A stretch of 64,000 nucleotides of DNA from Streptacidiphilus sp041262165. GTDB lineage: Bacteria > Actinomycetota > Actinomycetes > Streptomycetales > Streptomycetaceae. The position numbers and the translations under genes were made by a program. The stretch is taken from the NCBI RefSeq assembly GCF_041262165.1, contig NZ_JBGCBY010000001.1, positions 395,429 to 459,428 of the forward strand, given 5' to 3'. Positions 18,422 to 26,207 of the stretch are shown piece by piece (the first letter of the stretch is position 1; every line of letters begins with the position of its first letter). The notes beneath the pieces are model-generated. The model was not told the DNA's origin. It made no database searches and was given only the letters and a program-made list of their open reading frames with translations.

Positions 18422-19016
18422 TGCTCATTCCCTCGGGGTTCGGGTGCGGTCAGGGGGAGATCCGGCGGGCGGCTGGCCCGTCCTGTGGCCCTGCTGGGGG
18501 TGCGTCGCGCGGCGCTCACCCCATCCGGTCTGAGTAGATGGAAATATGACTCATGTAGATCTAATCGGACAAGAGGCCATCAGCGTTGCATATAACCCTT
18601 AAGTCACGAAAGTCTCATGAAATAGCCAAAGCTGGGCAGGGGTGAGGCGAGTGGCGGAGTCCGAACGGATCAGCCGCGACACGTGGCGTGTCCTGCGAGT
18701 GGGGGTACTCGTTGGGAGTACAGGCAGGCCGCGCTCCCGCGCAGCGCCCCGCGCTCGGTTGTGGGGCGTGGCGCATGCATGCCGCAGAAGTGGCGGTTGT
18801 GCGCCGGATCGCCCTGCGAGGTGGATGATCCGTAGCGGTTCGACCACATAGAGTGGTGGAGGCGGCTGCCGACCCCGTAACTCATTCGAGTGACGGTCGT
18901 TGGGAGTGCGGAGGCGGCAAACGGAACGGGCGTCGGGGAAGACGTCGGTTGCCGCGGCCGTGTCGGTGACGATTCGTACCAGCTCGTACCAGCTCGTACC
19001 AGCCAGGAGGCTCAAC
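18422..19016. promoter_or_regulatory. Long intergenic regulatory region between the WhiB-like gene and bldM
   Basis: About 600 bp without a convincing gene; a minus-strand frame at 18599-19015 has no family features. Three structures are visible. GTACTC-N5-GAGTAC (18705-18721) and ACCAC-N5-GTGGT (18843-18857) are perfect palindromes with the same 5-bp spacer; the second contains the AC-N5-GT core of the BldD operator consensus. Three direct copies of the 10-mer CGTACCAGCT, the last one truncated, lie at 18975-19003. The part nearest the WhiB gene (18540-18640) is relatively AT-rich and probably holds its promoter. BldD control of bldM is known in Streptomyces; binding here is inference. Confidence 0.5.
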
Positions 19017-19049
19017 GTGACCCGGATCAGCTGCGGAGGACGGTCATGA
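19017..19049 (+). CDS. Possible 10-residue leader ORF coupled to bldM
   Basis: GTG 19017 has an excellent AGGAGG 7 nt upstream (19005-19010) and encodes MTRISCGGRS, with a TGA whose last bases overlap the bldM ATG (ATGA, 19046-19049). The frame is different from bldM, so it is not an N-terminal extension. bldM has its own GGAGGA 7 nt before its ATG, inside this frame. The strong site suggests real translation, but a frame this short can be chance. Confidence 0.45.
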   Translation: MTRISCGGRS

Positions 19050-19657
19050 CATCCGTTCTCGTCTGTGATGATTCACCGCTCGCCCGGGAGGCGCTCCGCC
19101 GCGCGGTCGCGACCGTGCCCGGCGTCGACCGGGTGACCACCGCTACCAATGGTGAGGAGGTGCTCCGTCGCTGGGTCGCGGACCGGTCCGACCTCGTCCT
19201 CATGGATGTGCGGATGCCCGGCCTCGGCGGCGTCGAGACGGTGCGGCGGCTGCTGTCCGCCGATCCCGGCGCCCGCATCATCATGCTCACCGTCGCGGAG
19301 GACCTCGACGGCGTGGCCCTGGCGGTCGCCGCAGGGGCGCGCGGATACCTGCACAAGGACGCCTCGCGGGCTGAGCTGCGGGCCACCGTGACCCAGGCCC
19401 TCGCGGACCCGACCTGGCGGCTCGCCCCCCGGCGGCTGCGCTGCGCCGAGATGGGAGCCGCGCCGACCCTGACAGCCCGTGAGATCCAGGTGCTCGAAGG
19501 CATGAGCCACGGCCGCAGCAACGCCGAGATCGGCCGCGAGCTGTTCCTCTCCGAGGACACCGTGAAGACGCACGCCCGCCGGCTGTTCAAGAAGCTCGGT
19601 GCCTCCGACCGCGCGCACGCCGTCGCGCTCGGGTTCCGCTGGGGCCTGGTGCGCTGA
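19046..19657 (+). CDS. bldM: Developmental response regulator BldM
   Basis: The 203-residue product matches BldM in length and sequence (MTSVLVCDDSPLAREALRRAV at the start, RWGLVR at the end). It has a receiver domain with Asp54 and a lysine in GYLHKDA, and a LuxR/NarL-type helix-turn-helix (LTAREIQVLEGMSHGRSNAEIGRELFLSEDTVKTHARRLFKKL). BldM is an atypical response regulator needed for aerial mycelium and spore formation; it acts as a homodimer early and as a heterodimer with WhiI later (known in Streptomyces). ATG 19046 with GGAGGA upstream is chosen over upstream in-frame GTG codons. A leader ORF overlaps the start and a terminator follows. Confidence 0.95.
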   Translation: MTSVLVCDDSPLAREALRRAVATVPGVDRVTTATNGEEVLRRWVADRSDLVLMDVRMPGLGGVETVRRLLSADPGARIIMLTVAEDLDGVALAVAAGARGYLHKDASRAELRATVTQALADPTWRLAPRRLRCAEMGAAPTLTAREIQVLEGMSHGRSNAEIGRELFLSEDTVKTHARRLFKKLGASDRAHAVALGFRWGLVR

Positions 19658-19680
19658 CGCCTCCGCCGTGAGCGCGGGGG

Positions 19681-19705
19681 CACCCCCGCCCGGTGGGCGG
19701 GGGTG
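19681..19705 (+). terminator. Hairpin terminator after bldM
   Basis: CACCCCCGCCC and GGGCGGGGGTG form a perfect 11-bp stem closed by a 3-nt loop, 23 nt after the bldM stop. It separates bldM from the sigma-factor gene on the same strand. Confidence 0.85.
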
Positions 19706-19842
19706 CGGGGTGTGGCTTGTTTCCCGGCCGAGGACGCACCATGGGAGACATGGACCTTCTGGGGAGTCTGGAGCTTGGGGAGCCCGCGAACGACGGGGCG
19801 CGAAGCGCTGCGACGGTGGGTGGCGGGCGGGAGGGTACGGCT

Positions 19843-20556
19843 GTGGCGCATAACGTTCCGATGCACAAGTCGGGGTGCGGTGCCACGTTTTCGGAAGCGA
19901 CCAGGCACCATGGACCGGTGCGTGACGACGAAGTGACTGCTGCCGCGGGCGGCGTGCAGCCTACCGGCGGGGTAGCCGTGCCCATCGGTGCCCTCGTGGT
20001 CCGCGCTGTCGGCGGTGACGCCGAGGCCACCGACGAGCTCCTTGCCCGGGTGCACCCGCTGGTGCTGCGCTACTGCAGGGCCCGGCTGATCCGGCTGCCG
20101 GGCGGGGCCCGGCACCATGTGGACGACGTGGCGCAGGAAGTCTGCCTCGCGGTGCTCTGCGCGCTTCCCCGGTACCGCGACGAGGGCCGCCCGTTCGAGG
20201 CGTTCGTCTACGGGATCGCCGCGCACAAGATCGCGGACCTGCAGCGTGCCGCCATGAGGGGCCCCGGCCAGTCGGTGTTCCTCGCCGAGGATCTGCCGGA
20301 GACCCCGGACGACGCACTCGGCCCCGAGGAGCGCGCGCTGCTCAGCAGCGACGCCGCCTGGGCCAGGGAACTGCTGGCCTGCCTCCCGGCCCGGCAGCGG
20401 GAGCTGGTGCTGCTCAGGGTCGCCGCGGGACTGACGGCGGAGGAGACCGGCGAGGTGCTCGGGATGTCCGCCGGCGCGGTGCGGGTCGCCCAGCACCGTG
20501 CGCTGAGTCGGTTGCGGGCGCTGGCCCTCGGCGGTCCGCAGGGACTCTCCGCCTGA
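19843..20556 (+). CDS. shbA: ECF-like sigma factor, ShbA/SigD type
   Basis: The conserved part has sigma-70 region 2 (VHPLVLRYCRARLIRLPGGARHHVDDVAQEVCLAVLCALPRYRDEGRPFEAFVYGIAAHKIADLQR) and region 4 (LPARQRELVLLRVAAGLTAEETGEVLGMSAGAVRVAQHRALSRLRAL). The place between bldM and guaB is that of ShbA in streptomycetes (SigD in mycobacteria), which directs transcription of the principal sigma gene hrdB. The start is uncertain. GTG 19843 has a good GGGAGGG 8 nt upstream and gives 237 residues; ATG 19741 (271 residues) and GTG 19918 are in-frame alternatives, and residues before the VRDDEV segment are unconserved in appearance. Confidence 0.85.
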   Translation: MAHNVPMHKSGCGATFSEATRHHGPVRDDEVTAAAGGVQPTGGVAVPIGALVVRAVGGDAEATDELLARVHPLVLRYCRARLIRLPGGARHHVDDVAQEVCLAVLCALPRYRDEGRPFEAFVYGIAAHKIADLQRAAMRGPGQSVFLAEDLPETPDDALGPEERALLSSDAAWARELLACLPARQRELVLLRVAAGLTAEETGEVLGMSAGAVRVAQHRALSRLRALALGGPQGLSA

Positions 20557-20592
20557 CCCGCTCGGCCTGACGTGCTTCGCCTGATCAGTTCG

Positions 20593-20635
20593 CCCGACCC
20601 GTTCGGCCCGACCCGTTCTGGCCCGACCCGTTCGG
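20593..20635. repeat. Triple 14-15 bp tandem repeat in the guaB leader
   Basis: Three consecutive copies of CCCGACCCGTTCGG (20593-20606, 20607-20621 with one extra T, 20622-20635) lie in the 280-bp gap between the sigma-factor stop and guaB. The rest of the gap contains a TAGACT -10-like hexamer at 20711-20716, without an obvious -35. Confidence 0.85.
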
Positions 20636-20836
20636 CGATGCCGGTCGACTTCTGTGAGGTGTTGAGCACATGGGCCGTCCGGGGCGCAAGGGGTGTACCC
20701 CGCGTACCGGTAGACTCAAGTATCGGTGCCGAGCTGCCCATCCTGCGGCCCCCCGTGGCGCCGAGTCGCGCGGGCGGGTGCGGCCATCAGCTCCCCGTCC
20801 AGAGGATCTTCGGGTCGGTACGGGAAGGTGCCCCAC

Positions 20837-22339
20837 ATGTCTTTGAATGCCGCAGGTGTCCCCGAGAAGTTCGCCATGCTCGGGCTCACCTACGACGACG
20901 TCCTGCTGCTGCCCGGTGCCTCCGAGGTGATGCCGAACGCAGTGGACACCTCCTCTCGGGTCTCCCGGAACGTCCGCGTGAACATCCCGCTGCTCTCGGC
21001 CGCCATGGACAAGGTCACCGAGGCACGGATGGCCATCGCCATGGCCCGCCAGGGCGGTGTCGGCGTACTGCACCGCAACCTCTCCATCGAGGACCAGGTC
21101 AACCAGGTCGACCTGGTGAAGCGCTCCGAGTCCGGCATGGTCACCGACCCGATCACGGTCGGCCCGGAGGCCACCCTGGCCGAGGCGGACGCGCTCTGTG
21201 CCAAGTTCCGCATCAGCGGCGTCCCGGTCACCGACAGCTCCGGCCGCCTGCTGGGCATCGTCACCAACCGCGACATGGCCTTCGAGCTCGACCGCAGCCG
21301 CCAGGTCCGCGAGGTCATGACCCCGATGCCGCTGATCACCGGCGAGGTCGGGATAAGCGGTGAGGACGCCATCGAGCGGCTGCGCCGCCACAAGATCGAG
21401 AAGCTGCCGCTGGTGGACGCGGACGGCAGGCTCAAGGGCCTGATCACGGTCAAGGACTTCGTCAAGGCCGAGAAGTACCCGCTGGCCGCCAAGGACGGCG
21501 AGGGCCGGCTGCTGGTCGGCGCGGCCGTCGGCGCGAGCGCGGAGGCGCTGGAGCGGGCCCAGGCGCTGGCCGCCGTGGGCGTCGACTTCCTGATCGTCGA
21601 CACCTCGCACGGCCACAACAGCAACGCCCTGAACTGGATGGCCAAGATCAAGTCGGCGGTCGACGTCGACGTCATCGGCGGCAACGTCGCCACCCGCGAC
21701 GGCGCCCAGGCCCTGATCGACGCGGGTGTCGACGGAGTCAAGGTCGGCGTCGGCCCCGGCTCCATCTGCACCACCCGCGTGGTCGCCGGGATCGGCGTGC
21801 CGCAGGTCACCGCGATCTACGAGGCCGCGCTCGCCTGCCGCGACGCCGGCGTACCGGTCATCGGCGACGGCGGCCTGCAGTACTCGGGCGACATCGGCAA
21901 GGCGCTGGCCGCCGGCGCCGACACGGTGATGCTCGGCAGCCTGCTGGCCGGCTGCGAGGAGTCCCCGGGCGAGCTGCTCTTCATCAACGGCAAGCAGTTC
22001 AAGTCCTACCGTGGCATGGGCTCGCTCGGTGCGATGCAGTCCCGCGGCCAGGCGAGGTCCTTCTCCAAGGACCGCTACTTCCAGGGCGAGGTCACCTCGG
22101 ACGAGAAGCTGATCGCCGAGGGCATCGAGGGCCAGGTGCCCTACCGCGGCCCGCTGTCGGCGGTGCTGTACCAGCTGGTCGGCGGTCTGCGGCAGACCAT
22201 GGGCTACGTCGGCGCGGCGACCATCGCCGAGATGGAGTCCAAGGGCCGCTTCGTCCGGATCACCTCGGCGGGGCTCAAGGAGAGCCACCCGCACGACATC
22301 CAGATGACCGTCGAGGCCCCGAACTACCACGGCCAGTAA
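20837..22339 (+). CDS. guaB: IMP dehydrogenase
   Basis: IMPDH oxidises IMP to XMP with NAD+, the committed step of GMP synthesis; guaA, 26 kb downstream, completes the path. The 500-residue protein has the (beta/alpha)8 barrel interrupted by two CBS domains (about residues 105-225, GIVTNRDMAFELD and KGLITVKDF), catalytic Cys311 in GPGSICTTRVVAGIG, and the flap region with YRGMGSLGAM. ATG 20837 has GGGAAGG upstream; the 37-residue upstream extension has no family similarity. A terminator follows. Confidence 0.97.
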   Translation: MSLNAAGVPEKFAMLGLTYDDVLLLPGASEVMPNAVDTSSRVSRNVRVNIPLLSAAMDKVTEARMAIAMARQGGVGVLHRNLSIEDQVNQVDLVKRSESGMVTDPITVGPEATLAEADALCAKFRISGVPVTDSSGRLLGIVTNRDMAFELDRSRQVREVMTPMPLITGEVGISGEDAIERLRRHKIEKLPLVDADGRLKGLITVKDFVKAEKYPLAAKDGEGRLLVGAAVGASAEALERAQALAAVGVDFLIVDTSHGHNSNALNWMAKIKSAVDVDVIGGNVATRDGAQALIDAGVDGVKVGVGPGSICTTRVVAGIGVPQVTAIYEAALACRDAGVPVIGDGGLQYSGDIGKALAAGADTVMLGSLLAGCEESPGELLFINGKQFKSYRGMGSLGAMQSRGQARSFSKDRYFQGEVTSDEKLIAEGIEGQVPYRGPLSAVLYQLVGGLRQTMGYVGAATIAEMESKGRFVRITSAGLKESHPHDIQMTVEAPNYHGQ

Positions 22340-22356
22340 CGACCTGCTCCGGGCAG

Positions 22357-22380
22357 AGGGGGCCGCTTCGGCGGCCCTTT
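22357..22380 (+). terminator. Terminator after guaB
   Basis: GGGCCGC-TTCG-GCGGCCC with a stable UUCG tetraloop is followed by TTT. With wobble pairs the stem extends to about 10 bp. It is the most conventional intrinsic terminator in the window. Confidence 0.9.
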
Positions 22381-22436
22381 CCTCGTTGTACGGGATACTG
22401 GTCCCTGGCAGCAGCAGGTTGAGCGAAGGGCTGGAC

Positions 22437-23552
22437 GTGACCGAGATCGAGATCGGGCGGGGCAAGCGGGGCCGACGGGCGTACGCCTTCGACGACATCG
22501 CCGTCGTACCGAGCCGGCGGACCCGGGACCCCAAGGAGGTCTCGATCGCCTGGCAGATCGACGCCTACCGCTTCGAGCTCCCGTTCCTGGCCGCGCCGAT
22601 GGACAGCGTGGTCTCACCCGCGCAGGCCATCGCCTTCGGGCAGCTGGGCGGCCTCGGCGTGCTCAACCTGGAGGGTCTGTGGACCCGCTACGAGGACCCG
22701 CGCCCGCTGCTCGACGAGATCACCGAGGTCAAGGACGAGGCCGTCGCCACCCGCCGGCTCCAGGAGATCTACCGCGAGCCCATCAGGGCCGAGCTGATCG
22801 GCCAGCGGTTGAAGGAGATCCGTGACTCCGGCGTCGTCACCGCGGCGGCCCTGTCGCCGCAGCGCACGGCCGAGTTCTCCAAGGTCGTGGTGGACGCCGG
22901 CGTCGACATCTTCGTGATCCGCGGGACCACGGTCTCCGCCGAGCACGTCTCGGGCGCGTCCGAGCCGCTGAACCTCAAGCAGTTCATCTACGAGCTCGAC
23001 GTCCCGGTCATCGTCGGCGGCTGCGCCACCTACACCGCGGCGCTGCACCTGATGCGCACCGGCGCGGCGGGCGTGCTGGTCGGCTTCGGCGGCGGCGCGG
23101 CGCACACCACCCGTACCGTCCTCGGCATCCAGGTGCCGATGGCGACCGCGGTCGCGGACGTCGCGGCGGCCCGGCGCGACTACATGGACGAGTCCGGCGG
23201 CCGGTACGTCCACGTGATCGCGGACGGCGGTGTCGGCTACAGCGGGGACCTGGCGAAGGCCGTCGCCTGCGGTGCCGACGCGGTGATGATCGGCGCCGCG
23301 CTGGCCCGTGCCAACGACGCCCCCGGCAAGGGATTCCACTGGGGCATGGAGGCCGTGCACGAGGAGCTGCCGCGCGGAAAGCGGGTGGACCTGGGCACGG
23401 TCGGCACGACCGAGGAGATCCTCTCTGGCCCCTCGCACACGCCGGACGGCACCATGAACCTGTTCGGCGCGCTGCGCCGGGCGATGGCCACCACCGGCTA
23501 CTCGGAGCTCAAGGAGTTCCAGCGGGTCGAGGTCACGGTCGCGCACCGGTAG
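22437..23552 (+). CDS. guaB3: GuaB3-family IMP dehydrogenase-related protein
   Basis: This 371-residue barrel protein resembles IMPDH (FAFDDIAVVPSRRTRDP-like opening, AAPMDSVVSP, DGGVGYSGDLAKAVACGADAVMIGAAL) but has no CBS domains. In place of the catalytic loop it has GGGAAHTTRTVLGIQVP, without the active-site Cys. That is the signature of the actinobacterial GuaB3 group; GMP-reductase activity has been discussed for relatives, but the role is unsettled. GTG 22437 has GAAGGG 8 nt upstream. Pairing with guaB is conserved in actinobacteria (guaB2-guaB3 of mycobacteria). Confidence 0.92.
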   Translation: MTEIEIGRGKRGRRAYAFDDIAVVPSRRTRDPKEVSIAWQIDAYRFELPFLAAPMDSVVSPAQAIAFGQLGGLGVLNLEGLWTRYEDPRPLLDEITEVKDEAVATRRLQEIYREPIRAELIGQRLKEIRDSGVVTAAALSPQRTAEFSKVVVDAGVDIFVIRGTTVSAEHVSGASEPLNLKQFIYELDVPVIVGGCATYTAALHLMRTGAAGVLVGFGGGAAHTTRTVLGIQVPMATAVADVAAARRDYMDESGGRYVHVIADGGVGYSGDLAKAVACGADAVMIGAALARANDAPGKGFHWGMEAVHEELPRGKRVDLGTVGTTEEILSGPSHTPDGTMNLFGALRRAMATTGYSELKEFQRVEVTVAHR

Positions 23553-23563
23553 CTCGCACCCGG

Positions 23564-23609
23564 ATCGCAGACGTCCCCGGCGCGGGCTCGCGCCGGGGAC
23601 GTCTGCGAT
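23564..23609. terminator. 21-bp perfect hairpin between guaB3 and a convergent gene
   Basis: A perfect 21-bp stem (arms 23564-23584 and 23589-23609) closed by the 4-nt loop GGCT starts 12 nt after the guaB3 stop. It lies between convergent genes and is clearly a bidirectional terminator. Confidence 0.95.
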
Positions 23610-23652
23610 GGCGGGCCTGTCCGGCCGACTCCGGCCGACGGTCCGTCAGGAG

Positions 23653-24246
23653 TCAGGAGCTGGCGTGCACGCGCTTGGGAAGGATGAAGCCGACGTACGC
23701 GGCCACGGCCATGAAGAGGACCTCCTTGACGTCCAGGGAGGCCTTCCAAGCGCTGAACACCAGGTCGCTGTGGGACAGGAAGAGCTCGGACGCGGAGAAG
23801 CCGTCCAGCCGGGCGGCGAGCAGGCCCAGGCCGAAGAACTGGCCGAGGAACACGCCGATGACAGCGAGCAGCAGGCTCACGAACGGCAGGACGGTGCTTC
23901 GCCCGCCGACCTTGGCGATGGCGAAGCCGACCGCCGCGCCGAGGCCGACACCCATGTAGCTGATCTGCCACTTGGTGGCGTCCACGATGCCCGCGTAGAG
24001 CGCCGCGCTGACGAGCATGACTCCCATGCCCGCCAGGATGGCCATTCCGGCGTCGCCCGCGGGGGCCGGTTGGGTAGGCGCGGGCGCAACGTAGCCGTAA
24101 GCGGGTGCGGTGGCCGACGCGGGTACGGGATTCGGAGCGGTGTCGTCCACCGGAGCGGTCGTGGGTGCGGGTGCGGTCGCGGGTGCGGGTGTGGGTGCGG
24201 TCGCGGGTGCTGGTGCGGTCGCGGGTGTGGGTGCGGTGTCGCTCAT
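23653..24246 (-). CDS. Integral membrane protein with Thr/Ala/Pro repeat N-terminus
   Basis: 197 residues. The first ~65 are an unstructured Ala/Pro/Thr repeat (units like TAPAPA), encoded by GCGGGTGCGGGT-type short repeats around 24150-24240. About four hydrophobic segments follow (MAILAGMGVMLVSAALYAGIV; MGVGLGAAVGFAIAKV; FVSLLLAVIGVFLGQFFGLGLLA; VLFMAVAAYVGFILP). I do not recognise a named family. The soluble tail is probably cytoplasmic and may be a docking or phosphorylation region (inference). It is divergent from glpD over 234 bp. Confidence 0.82.
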   Translation of the reverse strand: MSDTAPTPATAPAPATAPTPAPATAPAPTTAPVDDTAPNPVPASATAPAYGYVAPAPTQPAPAGDAGMAILAGMGVMLVSAALYAGIVDATKWQISYMGVGLGAAVGFAIAKVGGRSTVLPFVSLLLAVIGVFLGQFFGLGLLAARLDGFSASELFLSHSDLVFSAWKASLDVKEVLFMAVAAYVGFILPKRVHASS

Positions 24247-24480
24247 GCGGTCCCCCGGGTATGAGAAGCAGCTGTTGGGCGCGCCGGAAGCCCTCTGCTG
24301 GGCCTGTGGCGCGGTGGAGTGGGCGGCAGGCTAGCAGGATCGAACAGGCATTCCCTAGTTGTTATCCGAGTCGATCCTGGCTCCGGTGCTGGCCACAGGC
24401 CGTCGGCGCCCGTTTTGGGCAGGTACAGGGCAGACTGGTGACCCAGCTGGACTGTGGCATCGGAGCACACGGAGGCAGCC

Positions 24481-26169
24481 TTGCGGATCGCGAAACTGGG
24501 GCCGACCGAGCGGGCGGAGTCGCTTGCCCGGATGGCCGAACAGGAACTGGACGTGCTGGTGGTCGGCGGCGGTGTGGTCGGCGCCGGCACGGCGCTCGAC
24601 GCCGCGACCCGCGGACTCGCCACCGGCCTGGTGGAGGCGAGGGACTGGGCGGCGGGAACGTCGAGCCGATCCAGCAAGCTGATCCACGGGGGGCTGCGCT
24701 ATCTGGAGATGCTGGACTTCGCCCTGGTCAAGGAGGCGTTGAAGGAACGCGGTCTGCTGTTGCAGACGCTCGCACCGCACCTGGTCAAGCCGGTGCCCTT
24801 CCTCTACCCGCTGCAGCACCGGGGTTGGGAGCGTCCGTACGTGGGTTCGGGCATCGCGCTCTACGACGCCATGTCAGTGTCCAGCGGCCACGGGCGCGGC
24901 CTGCCGGTGCACCGGCACCTGTCGCGGCGTCAGGCCCTGCGGCAGGCCCCCTGCCTGCGCAGGGACGCGCTGGTCGGCGCGGTGCAGTACTACGACGCGC
25001 AGATGGACGACGCCCGCTTCGTCACCACCCTGGTGCGTACCGCGGCCTCGTACGGGACGGCGGCCGCCAACCGGGCCCGGGTCGTGGGCTTCCTGCGCGA
25101 GGGGGAGCGGGTCGTCGGTGCCCGGGTGCACGATCTGGAGCAGGGCACCGAGTTCGAGGTACGGGCCCGGCAGGTCGTCAACGCGACCGGCGTGTGGACG
25201 GACGAGACGCAGGCGCTGGTCGGCGAGCGCGGGCAGTTCCACGTGCGGGCGTCGAAGGGCATCCACCTGGTCGTGCCGCGGGACCGGATCCACTCCTCGA
25301 CCGGCCTGATCCTGCGCACGGAGAAGAGCGTGCTCTTCGTGATCCCCTGGGGCCGGCACTGGATCGTCGGCACGACGGACACCGAGTGGACCCTCGGCAA
25401 GGACCACCCGGCGGCCAGCAGCGCCGACATCGAGTACCTGCTCGACCATGTGAACTCGGTGCTGGCGGTGCCGCTGACCAGGGAGGACGTGGAGGGCGTC
25501 TACGCGGGTCTGCGCCCGCTGCTGGCGGGCGAGTCCGACGCGACATCCAAGCTCAGCCGCGAGCACGTGGTGCAGCACGTCGCACCGGGCCTCGTGGTGG
25601 TCGCCGGCGGCAAGTACACGACGTACCGGGTGATGGCCCAGGACGCCGTGGACGAGGCCGTGCACGGCCTGGACCAGAGGGTGGCGCCCAGTTGCACCGA
25701 GCGGGTGCCGCTGGCCGGCGCCGAGGGCTACCAGGCGTTGTGGAACGGCCGGGGCGTGCTGGCCCGGCGCAGCGGCCTGCACGTGGCCCGGGTCGAGCAC
25801 CTGCTCAACCGGTACGGGTCGCTGGCGGAGGAGGTGATGGAGCTGATCGCCGAGGACGCCTCGCTGGCCGAGCCGCTGACCCACGCGGACGACTACCTGC
25901 GCGCCGAGGTCGTCTACGCCGCGCGCTGCGAGGGTGCCCTGCACCTGGACGACGTGCTGGCGCGGCGGACCAGGATCTCCATCGAGACCTTCGACCGGGG
26001 GACCTCCTCGATGCAGGAGGCAGCCGAGCTGATGGCCCGTGAACTGGACTGGGACAAGAGCCAGGTGGACCGTCAGGTCGAGCACTACCGTCGGCGCGTC
26101 GAGGCGGAGCGGGAGTCGCAGCAGCAGCCTGACGACCTGACTGCCGACGCGGCACGACTGGGCGGCTAG
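24481..26169 (+). CDS. glpD: Glycerol-3-phosphate dehydrogenase (FAD, aerobic)
   Basis: GlpD oxidises glycerol-3-phosphate to dihydroxyacetone phosphate and passes electrons to the quinone pool at the membrane. The 562-residue protein has the FAD Rossmann motif DVLVVGGGVVGAGTALDAATRG near the N-terminus, the conserved SSRSSKLIHGGLRYLE and GTTDTEW motifs, and the C-terminal helical domain. TTG 24481 is chosen because GGAGG lies 5 nt before it and the homologous N-terminus (xRxxxLGP) starts there; GTG 24454 would add 9 residues. No other glycerol genes are adjacent. Its stop overlaps a TAGGCT that could serve the next gene's promoter. Confidence 0.95.
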   Translation: MRIAKLGPTERAESLARMAEQELDVLVVGGGVVGAGTALDAATRGLATGLVEARDWAAGTSSRSSKLIHGGLRYLEMLDFALVKEALKERGLLLQTLAPHLVKPVPFLYPLQHRGWERPYVGSGIALYDAMSVSSGHGRGLPVHRHLSRRQALRQAPCLRRDALVGAVQYYDAQMDDARFVTTLVRTAASYGTAAANRARVVGFLREGERVVGARVHDLEQGTEFEVRARQVVNATGVWTDETQALVGERGQFHVRASKGIHLVVPRDRIHSSTGLILRTEKSVLFVIPWGRHWIVGTTDTEWTLGKDHPAASSADIEYLLDHVNSVLAVPLTREDVEGVYAGLRPLLAGESDATSKLSREHVVQHVAPGLVVVAGGKYTTYRVMAQDAVDEAVHGLDQRVAPSCTERVPLAGAEGYQALWNGRGVLARRSGLHVARVEHLLNRYGSLAEEVMELIAEDASLAEPLTHADDYLRAEVVYAARCEGALHLDDVLARRTRISIETFDRGTSSMQEAAELMARELDWDKSQVDRQVEHYRRRVEAERESQQQPDDLTADAARLGG

Positions 26170-26207
26170 GCTCTGGGCAGCACACAGCTGGAGGGGACCT
26201 CATCCGG

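Noticed and set aside
18599..19015. 138-codon minus-strand frame between the WhiB-like gene and bldM
   Set aside because: No recognisable domain, atypical composition, and it would run through the bldM leader and the palindromes. Better read as regulatory DNA.
24105..26042. 645-codon plus-strand frame overlapping glpD
   Set aside because: Arg/Gly/Pro-rich shadow of the glpD frame caused by high GC; glpD has full family motifs.
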